Positions 23,204 to 27,531 of a stretch of DNA of 27,531 bases are shown in pieces. A model generated the notes under the pieces. That model was given only the letters and a program-made list of their open reading frames with translations. It did not search any database and had not been told where the DNA came from. The first letter of the stretch is position 1, and every line of letters starts with the position of its first letter. The stretch comes from 2-12-FULL-41-16 sp964473715. GTDB lineage: Bacteria; Patescibacteriota; Patescibacteriia; Magasanikbacterales; UBA922. The DNA lies in contig CAYYQC010000008.1 of NCBI GenBank assembly GCA_964473715.1, positions 1-27,531 on the forward strand, given 5' to 3'. The translations under genes and the position numbers were made by a program.

Positions 23204-24190
23204 TTAAATTATCGTAATTACACCTTTATACATTCCCATACTGCAGGAAAAATTTAATGTACCAGGTTTGCTAGGAGCCGTAAAAGTGAGTGTGGCTTCT
23301 TGGCCTGGCCGAACTACTTTTTGGATGTTTAATTTAGGAATGGTAAAGGCTTGGGCGCAGCTATATGCGTCTTTATTTTTTAAATGTAAAGTAATTTTTT
23401 CATCAGCTGGTACGGTGAGATTTTTAGGACTATAACCGTTTGGTTCAATGTTAATGGTGATTTCTGAATTGGCTGGAGTTTGGATGGCCGATTGATTGGT
23501 TCGATTAAAATCCACCCCACTTAAAGTTAATGCACCTTTTAAGTTATAAAACGCCAGGAGAATAATAGCGATGGCCGCAACTTTGAAAAACTTTTTTTGG
23601 TACGCATCACCCAGTTTGGTGGCAAAAAAACCTAACAAACCAAATAGTGGTGCCGTTCCTAAAATAAAGGCAAATAAAATCGCGCCACCAAACCAGGCAC
23701 TACCAGAAGCAATGGCCAAGGCCATCATGGCTTGAGTGGTGCCGCACGGAATGAAAACGGTAAATGCACCGAGTAAAGCTGGGGCAAACACATCTTTACT
23801 TTTGGATTGATTGCGCACTAACCGCGTGAGAAATTTGGGTGGCTGAATAACAAAGTAACGGAAGAACGGATGAACATTGAGTAAATTTAAAGCCGTGCCA
23901 AGCATGAAAATTACTACGGCAAATTGTAGAATGGCTTGGGCCTTAACTGACAGAGTGAAAAATGATCCAAACCAGCCCAATAAAAATCCCAGCAAAGTGT
24001 AGGCAATTAATTTGGCGAGTAAGAAAAATAAAATTGGTCGCACTGTCCCCTGTTTAGCACCTTCGGCTAAACTTTCTTGTTCACGCAACGAAATTGTGCT
24101 GGCCAACAAGCCACCCTGAACCGCCAAACAAGTGAGACCTCCCGTGATTAAACCAGTTAAAAAGATCACTAATAAATTGGTATTTTCCAT
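23204..24190 (-). CDS. TauE/SafE-like (UreH-type) membrane protein fused to C-terminal cupredoxin
   Basis: From ATG 24190 (328 residues) the protein has six or seven membrane segments in the first ~220 residues (LLVIFLTGLITGGLTCLAVQ; LLGAFTVFIPCGTTQAMMAL; later helices to about residue 215), matching the sulfite exporter TauE/SafE / UreH-like / DsbD-type transmembrane fold with paired Cys residues (TC in helix 1, PC in IPCG). A linker leads to a ~90-residue cupredoxin (ITINIEPNGYSPKNLTV ... FSCSMGMYKG), whose Cys and Met residues (SCAQAF, CSMGM) suit Cu binding. A GTG at 24202 is in frame, but the ATG start places the first helix at the N-terminus as in homologues. Likely role (inference): membrane thiol or copper handling with the extracytoplasmic cupredoxin receiving copper. 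Confidence 0.82.
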   Translation of the reverse strand: MENTNLLVIFLTGLITGGLTCLAVQGGLLASTISLREQESLAEGAKQGTVRPILFFLLAKLIAYTLLGFLLGWFGSFFTLSVKAQAILQFAVVIFMLGTALNLLNVHPFFRYFVIQPPKFLTRLVRNQSKSKDVFAPALLGAFTVFIPCGTTQAMMALAIASGSAWFGGAILFAFILGTAPLFGLLGFFATKLGDAYQKKFFKVAAIAIILLAFYNLKGALTLSGVDFNRTNQSAIQTPANSEITINIEPNGYSPKNLTVPADEKITLHLKNKDAYSCAQAFTIPKLNIQKVVRPGQEATLTFTAPSKPGTLNFSCSMGMYKGVITII

Positions 24191-24216
24191 ATAAGGGTAC
24201 ACTTATCCCGGTGGGA

Positions 24217-26505
24217 TTAAAGTTTGGTACTTTTTAAGCGGAGTGAATTAAGTACAACCGACACAGAACTAAGGGCCATGGCCGCGCCCGCAAATACGGG
24301 GTTTAATAGCCAGCCAAACACTGGGAAAAATAAACCACTGGCCACAGGAATGCCAATTATATTATAGGCAAAGGCCCAAAACAAGTTTTGTTTGATGCCG
24401 CGCATGGTTAATTTGGATAAACGCACGGCTTGGCTTAATTTGGATATGTCACCACTCAGTAAAATAATTCCGGCGGATTCAATCGTCACATCTGTGCCCG
24501 TAGCCATGGCAATGCCCACATCGGCTTGGGCGAGGGCTGGTGCATCATTAATGCCGTCTCCGGCCATGGCGACGATTTCACCGGCTTGTTGTAAGGCTTT
24601 CACTTTGTCCATCTTGTCTTGGGGTAAAACTTCAGCTACCACTTCATCAATCCCCGCTTGCTGGGCAATAAATTGTGCAGTGTTGTGATTGTCGCCCGTT
24701 AACATGACGACTTTGATCCCCTGTTTGCGCAGGGCGGCCACCGCGTCTTTGGCTTCTGGTTTAATGGCATCAGCCACTAAGACAATGCCGAGCACGGCTT
24801 GTTTGGAGGCTAGAATAATTGGGGTTTTGCCTTCTTGAGTGGCTTGTTCAATGGTTGTGCGGTTAAAATCAAGTTTTAAATCAGCAATTAATTTTTCATT
24901 TCCAGCCCAATAATCTTGATTGTTAATTTGGCCAGTTACACCTTGGCCTTTGATAATGGAAAATTGATCAACCGTTTGTAGTGATACATTTTTATTTTTA
25001 GCGTGCGTGACAATCGCGTGGGCAATTGGGTGTTCAGATTTATTTTCTAAGCTCGCTAAAATACTTAGTAAGTCTAATTCAGATAATGAACCTGTTGATT
25101 CAATTGAAATTAGCTCTGGTTTACCTTTGGTGATTGTACCGGTTTTATCTACTACGAGAGTGGTAACTTGGTGGAGCTTTTCCAAACTGGCCGCATCTTT
25201 AATTAAAATGCCATTGTTTGCGCCTTTACCAACACCAACAATAATGGCAGTTGGGGTAGCGAGACCAAGAGCACATGGACAAGCAATTACCAGAATACCA
25301 ACAAATGAAGTAAGGCCATACGAAATTGCTTTGGCGAAACCCAAATATTGTGGCGCAATGAGTAGCCATGCAATTAAAGCAATCACGGCGAGACCAATTA
25401 CAATCGGTACAAACACCGCAGAAATTTTATCAGCCAGCGCTTGAATCGGGGCTTTACTCCCCTGCGCGTCCTGAACCATTTTAATAATATTAGCGAGCAT
25501 GGTTTCGGAACCAACTTTGGTAGCTTGAAAAGTAAATGCACTATTAGTGTTGAGTGTACCAGTAATCACGGTGTCCCCTATTTGTTTTTCTACGGGAACT
25601 GGCTCACCAGTAATCATCGCTTCATCAATAAACGAACTGCCGTCAGTAATCACGCCATCAACCGGAATTTTCGAACCAGGTTTTACAATCAATAGATCAC
25701 CATGTTTCACTTCGGTAATTGATAATTCAAGTTCTTGGCCATTGCGTAATACGAGCGCAGTTTTGGCTTGTAAATTCAGGAGTTTTTCAATGGCGCTGCC
25801 AGTTTTAATTTTGGATTGCGCTTCTAAAAATTTTCCCAATGTAATAAAAGCAATCACCACAATGGTCACATCGTAATAACTCTGGCTCACATCAAGGTAT
25901 GGTGCGAGGACATTTTCAAACGCGGAAATCGTAAAGCTGTATAGAAACGCGGCCAAAGTACCAATGCCGATCAATGTGTCCATGTTGGCTTTGCCATAAC
26001 GCATAAAGCGATACACGCCGAGCATGTATGGAATGCCAATAATAAACAAGGTGTAGGTGGCAAAAATTGGCAGCAAATGGTGAACAAAAGTTTTGGTCAC
26101 AGCGTTCATTTCTGGTAACCAACTAAATTGGGCTAGAATATCCCAGGCCATCATGATAATGCTAAAAACAGCGATTGGAAGCACTGACCACAATTTTTGT
26201 TTTAATTCTTGTACTTCAGTGATTTTATTGGCTTTAGATTGATTGGTGCCTAAGTGAGCGGCGTGTTCGTCTGCGGTCATATTCATACTGGCCGCTTCTG
26301 TTTCCAAACTATAGCCAAGTGGTCTAAGATGTTCTGATAATTTGGCAGGATTAGTTTGGGCCGTATCAAAACTAATTTTAGCCGTTTCCGTGCCATAGTT
26401 TACTTGAATACTAAACACACCCAAAACTTTTTTAAGTTTGCGTTCAATGATATTGGCACAACTCGCGCAATGCATACCTTTAATCGGCAAATTTTGCGTG
26501 TCCAT
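24217..26505 (-). CDS. copA: Copper-exporting P1B-type ATPase
   Basis: Pumps Cu(I) out of the cytoplasm. The 762 residues start with one HMA domain (GMHCASC at residues 10-16), followed by a short Met/His segment (MNMTADEHAAHLG, ~residues 74-86) that may bind metal at the linker. Eight transmembrane helices surround the Cu-site CPC in VIACPCALGLATPTAI (residues ~409-411). The actuator loop has MITGEPVPVE, phosphorylation is at Asp ~453 in VDKTGTITKGKP, nucleotide binding is supported by SEHPIAHAI, and the hinge is AMAGDGINDAPALAQADVGIAM. The Cu transport residues are thus complete. The gene begins 1 base after the CsoR-like stop, and ends 26 bases before the TauE/SafE-cupredoxin ATG. Confidence 0.96.
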   Translation of the reverse strand: MDTQNLPIKGMHCASCANIIERKLKKVLGVFSIQVNYGTETAKISFDTAQTNPAKLSEHLRPLGYSLETEAASMNMTADEHAAHLGTNQSKANKITEVQELKQKLWSVLPIAVFSIIMMAWDILAQFSWLPEMNAVTKTFVHHLLPIFATYTLFIIGIPYMLGVYRFMRYGKANMDTLIGIGTLAAFLYSFTISAFENVLAPYLDVSQSYYDVTIVVIAFITLGKFLEAQSKIKTGSAIEKLLNLQAKTALVLRNGQELELSITEVKHGDLLIVKPGSKIPVDGVITDGSSFIDEAMITGEPVPVEKQIGDTVITGTLNTNSAFTFQATKVGSETMLANIIKMVQDAQGSKAPIQALADKISAVFVPIVIGLAVIALIAWLLIAPQYLGFAKAISYGLTSFVGILVIACPCALGLATPTAIIVGVGKGANNGILIKDAASLEKLHQVTTLVVDKTGTITKGKPELISIESTGSLSELDLLSILASLENKSEHPIAHAIVTHAKNKNVSLQTVDQFSIIKGQGVTGQINNQDYWAGNEKLIADLKLDFNRTTIEQATQEGKTPIILASKQAVLGIVLVADAIKPEAKDAVAALRKQGIKVVMLTGDNHNTAQFIAQQAGIDEVVAEVLPQDKMDKVKALQQAGEIVAMAGDGINDAPALAQADVGIAMATGTDVTIESAGIILLSGDISKLSQAVRLSKLTMRGIKQNLFWAFAYNIIGIPVASGLFFPVFGWLLNPVFAGAAMALSSVSVVLNSLRLKSTKL

Positions 26506-26506
26506 A

Positions 26507-26773
26507 TTAAGATTTTTTAATAATGCTCATGATTTCAGTAATCGCCTTTTTTTCCTTGCCTTCCCGAATCGCTTTGGCGGCGCAAGTGTTGAGGTGATTT
26601 TCCAAAATAATCTGGTCAGTTTGACGCAGAGCTTTTTGCACTGCTTGTGATTGGTGAATAATATCAATACAATAGGCACCACTTTCCATCATGGCAACTA
26701 CCTTCTTAAGATGACCGAGAGAAATTTTGTAGCGGTGCGTAATCCGTTCTTTTTCGGTTTTTGGCTTGTACAT
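26507..26773 (-). CDS. csoR: CsoR-family copper-sensing repressor
   Basis: DUF156/CsoR helical repressor. From ATG 26773 it is 88 residues, a normal family length. Cu(I) ligands are Cys35 (GAYCIDII), His60 and Cys64 (ENHLNTC), giving C-x24-H-x3-C exactly as in CsoR, which separates it from RcnR/FrmR (no N-terminal His/Cys set). The longer in-frame ATG at 26833 lies upstream of the likely transcription start (~26798), so I reject it. Binding of Cu(I) should release it from the palindrome at 26785-26807 and derepress its own operon, which encodes CopA, the TauE/SafE-cupredoxin and the CopZ-like protein. Confidence 0.93.
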   Translation of the reverse strand: MYKPKTEKERITHRYKISLGHLKKVVAMMESGAYCIDIIHQSQAVQKALRQTDQIILENHLNTCAAKAIREGKEKKAITEIMSIIKKS

Positions 26774-26784
26774 AATAAAATAGT

Positions 26785-26833
26785 TATATCCCCCTATAGG
26801 GGATATAATACTATAACCTAAAAAAAGTGTCAA
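26785..26833 (-). promoter_or_regulatory. Copper-operon promoter with CsoR operator
   Basis: Minus strand: -35 TTGACA (26833-26828, perfect), 17-base spacer, -10 TATTAT (26810-26805, 5/6). The operator is the inverted repeat TATATCCCC-CTATA-GGGGATATA (26785-26807), of the CsoR box type with C4/G4 arms, overlapping the -10 and start. Bound CsoR would block initiation. The csoR ATG is 12 bases downstream of the operator. Confidence 0.9.
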
Positions 26834-26834
26834 G

Positions 26835-26866
26835 AAAATAAAAACACCGCTTAACCGCGGTGTTTT
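26835..26866 (-). terminator. Rho-independent terminator of the GNAT transcript
   Basis: A perfect stem, AAAACACCGC / GCGGTGTTTT with loop TTAACC (26841-26866), is followed on the minus strand by TTTTTATTTT. It sits 75 bases after the GNAT gene stop and abuts the copper promoter's -35, insulating the two transcripts. Confidence 0.85.
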
Positions 26867-26941
26867 AGAGTGGATATGGATAAATAATCTAGTCGGATTA
26901 AATAATTTTCAGTAGCATTTTTTATTACTCATTTTAAAAAA

Positions 26942-27382
26942 TTAGTTTGAGTGATATTCCATTTTAATATGTACTTCGTCAGAGTCTGTAACTTTAAATC
27001 CTAATTTCTGGTAAAACTCCAACGCTGAATTTTCTTTTAAAACCTGCAACTTAACTGGAATATTTTTTTCTTTTGCTTCTTCCTGGATCTTTTTTAAAAA
27101 TAAACTACCAATCCTTAATCCTTGAAATTCAGGCAAAAGGACTAATTCATGAACAAAAATGTGGTCTGGTAAATATTCCACTGATTCATATCCAACCGAT
27201 TCACCATTATACATAAAAATTTCATGGGCTCTGTTGTTCCATGACTCAGCAAAAAATTTATCTTGAATTTTCTCATCAAAACTTCCAAATTGTTTAATTA
27301 CCACATCGCGATAAGCGGCGTGATGAGTTTTTCTGGCGAATTCCCTATCGCCGATTGTTGCTAGTCTGGTAGTGAAGTACAT
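26942..27382 (-). CDS. GNAT-family N-acetyltransferase
   Basis: A 146-residue single GNAT fold. The N-terminus MYFTTRLATIGDREFARKTHHAAYRDV is a GNAT beta1-alpha1 start, VHELVLLPEFQGLRIGSLFLKKIQE contains motif A with the acetyl-CoA-binding QGLRIG (Q/R-x-x-G-x-G/A), and NSALEFYQKLGF is motif B with the usual aromatic residue. It transfers an acetyl group to an unknown amine. It follows a WecG/TagA glycosyltransferase gene by 13 bases on the same strand, so an envelope-linked substrate is possible but not shown. The transcript ends at the 26835-26866 terminator. Confidence 0.85.
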   Translation of the reverse strand: MYFTTRLATIGDREFARKTHHAAYRDVVIKQFGSFDEKIQDKFFAESWNNRAHEIFMYNGESVGYESVEYLPDHIFVHELVLLPEFQGLRIGSLFLKKIQEEAKEKNIPVKLQVLKENSALEFYQKLGFKVTDSDEVHIKMEYHSN

Positions 27383-27395
27383 AAATTTAGCACTA

Positions 27396-27531
27396 TTATT
27401 TTTTCTCTTTCAATACCAAAAACGGAAACACCACTACCGCCTTAAAAATCCGTTTAATCCGTTTTGGTTCCAGTACCAAACGCCACAACCACTCCAAACC
27501 AATTGCTTGTAAAAACTTTGGTGCGCGTTTA
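27396..27531 (-). CDS. WecG/TagA/CpsF-family glycosyltransferase, C-terminus only
   Basis: The gene runs off the right edge; 44 residues are visible, read from base 27530 to the TAA at 27398-27396. The segment RAPKFLQAIGLEWLWRLVLE followed by PKRIKRIF matches the end of the WecG/TagA/CpsF family (RAP-W-Q..GLEWLYRL..EPKR), which transfers N-acetylmannosamine-type sugars onto lipid-linked acceptors. Only the C-terminus is in view. The GNAT gene begins 13 bases after its stop and is likely co-transcribed. Confident on family, not on exact substrate. Confidence 0.8.
   Translation of the reverse strand, partial: KRAPKFLQAIGLEWLWRLVLEPKRIKRIFKAVVVFPFLVLKEKK

Noticed and set aside
25007..25444. 145-residue plus-strand open frame inside copA.
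   Set aside because: It is antisense to the CPC and DKTGT regions of the ATPase, which are certain; no start signal or recognisable motif.
26774..26833. N-terminal extension of CsoR from the ATG at 26833.
   Set aside because: It overlaps the promoter and operator and would start upstream of the expected transcription start; the 26773 start gives normal family length.
1..27531. CRISPR array, insertion sequence, prophage or tRNA genes.
   Set aside because: No repeated spacer pattern, transposase, integrase, phage structural gene or tRNA cloverleaf was seen on either strand.

Overview
The window reads as chromosomal DNA of a low-GC bacterium with a compact genome, most likely a member of the Candidate Phyla Radiation (Patescibacteria, Parcubacteria-like). 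This is an inference. It rests on long same-strand gene strings with ATGA overlaps or 1-10 base gaps, weak Shine-Dalgarno sequences, a stand-alone PEP-utilising swivelling-domain protein, a RibL-like nucleotidyltransferase, a MurF-like ligase with an added membrane domain, and a mix of house-keeping genes with a sparse envelope gene set. UGA is a normal stop here (lysS and purA both end in TGA), so this is not one of the UGA=Gly lineages.

Region 1 (1-10086, plus strand) is one apparent operon. It holds the C-terminal part of lysyl-tRNA synthetase, a NUDIX hydrolase, a GTFD/HxGH cytidylyltransferase, an ITPase(RdgB)-MutT fusion, a small membrane protein, serS, an alpha/beta hydrolase, a membrane-anchored MurF-like ligase, a DegT-type aminotransferase, a FemAB-type transferase and an FtsQ-like POTRA protein, then a rho-independent terminator. 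Its themes are aminoacylation, nucleotide-pool cleaning and peptidoglycan/division.

Region 2 (10087-15736) begins with a 0.4 kb convergent gap that has foldable structure but no gene I recognise. It continues with a minus-strand exonuclease-purA-purB operon (IMP to AMP). Next comes a 167-nt structured RNA candidate on the plus strand, closed by a perfect 13-bp helix and preceded by its own promoter. The region ends with an SOS cassette, lexA-dinB, whose promoter carries a perfect SOS box (GAAC-N4-GTTC) in the spacer between a good -35 and a consensus -10.

Region 3 (15765-22750, minus strand) is a long operon: two tandem paralogous lipoproteins, a SpoU-type RNA methyltransferase, gltX, an EnvC-like coiled-coil M23 peptidase, a histidine phosphatase split by a frameshift, and a PEP-utilising mobile-domain protein, ending in a terminator.

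Region 4 (22750-26833, minus strand) is a copper-homeostasis operon. A CsoR-type repressor is followed by a CopA P1B-ATPase, a TauE/SafE-like membrane protein fused to a cupredoxin, a CopZ-like HMA protein and a 53-aa single-TM protein. The promoter carries a palindromic C4/G4 operator typical of CsoR. The right edge holds a GNAT acetyltransferase and the C-terminus of a WecG/TagA/CpsF glycosyltransferase.

The least explained elements are the 13676-13842 RNA candidate and the foldable 10.1-10.4 kb gap. The fusion proteins, the split phosphatase and the small copper-operon protein also deserve attention.
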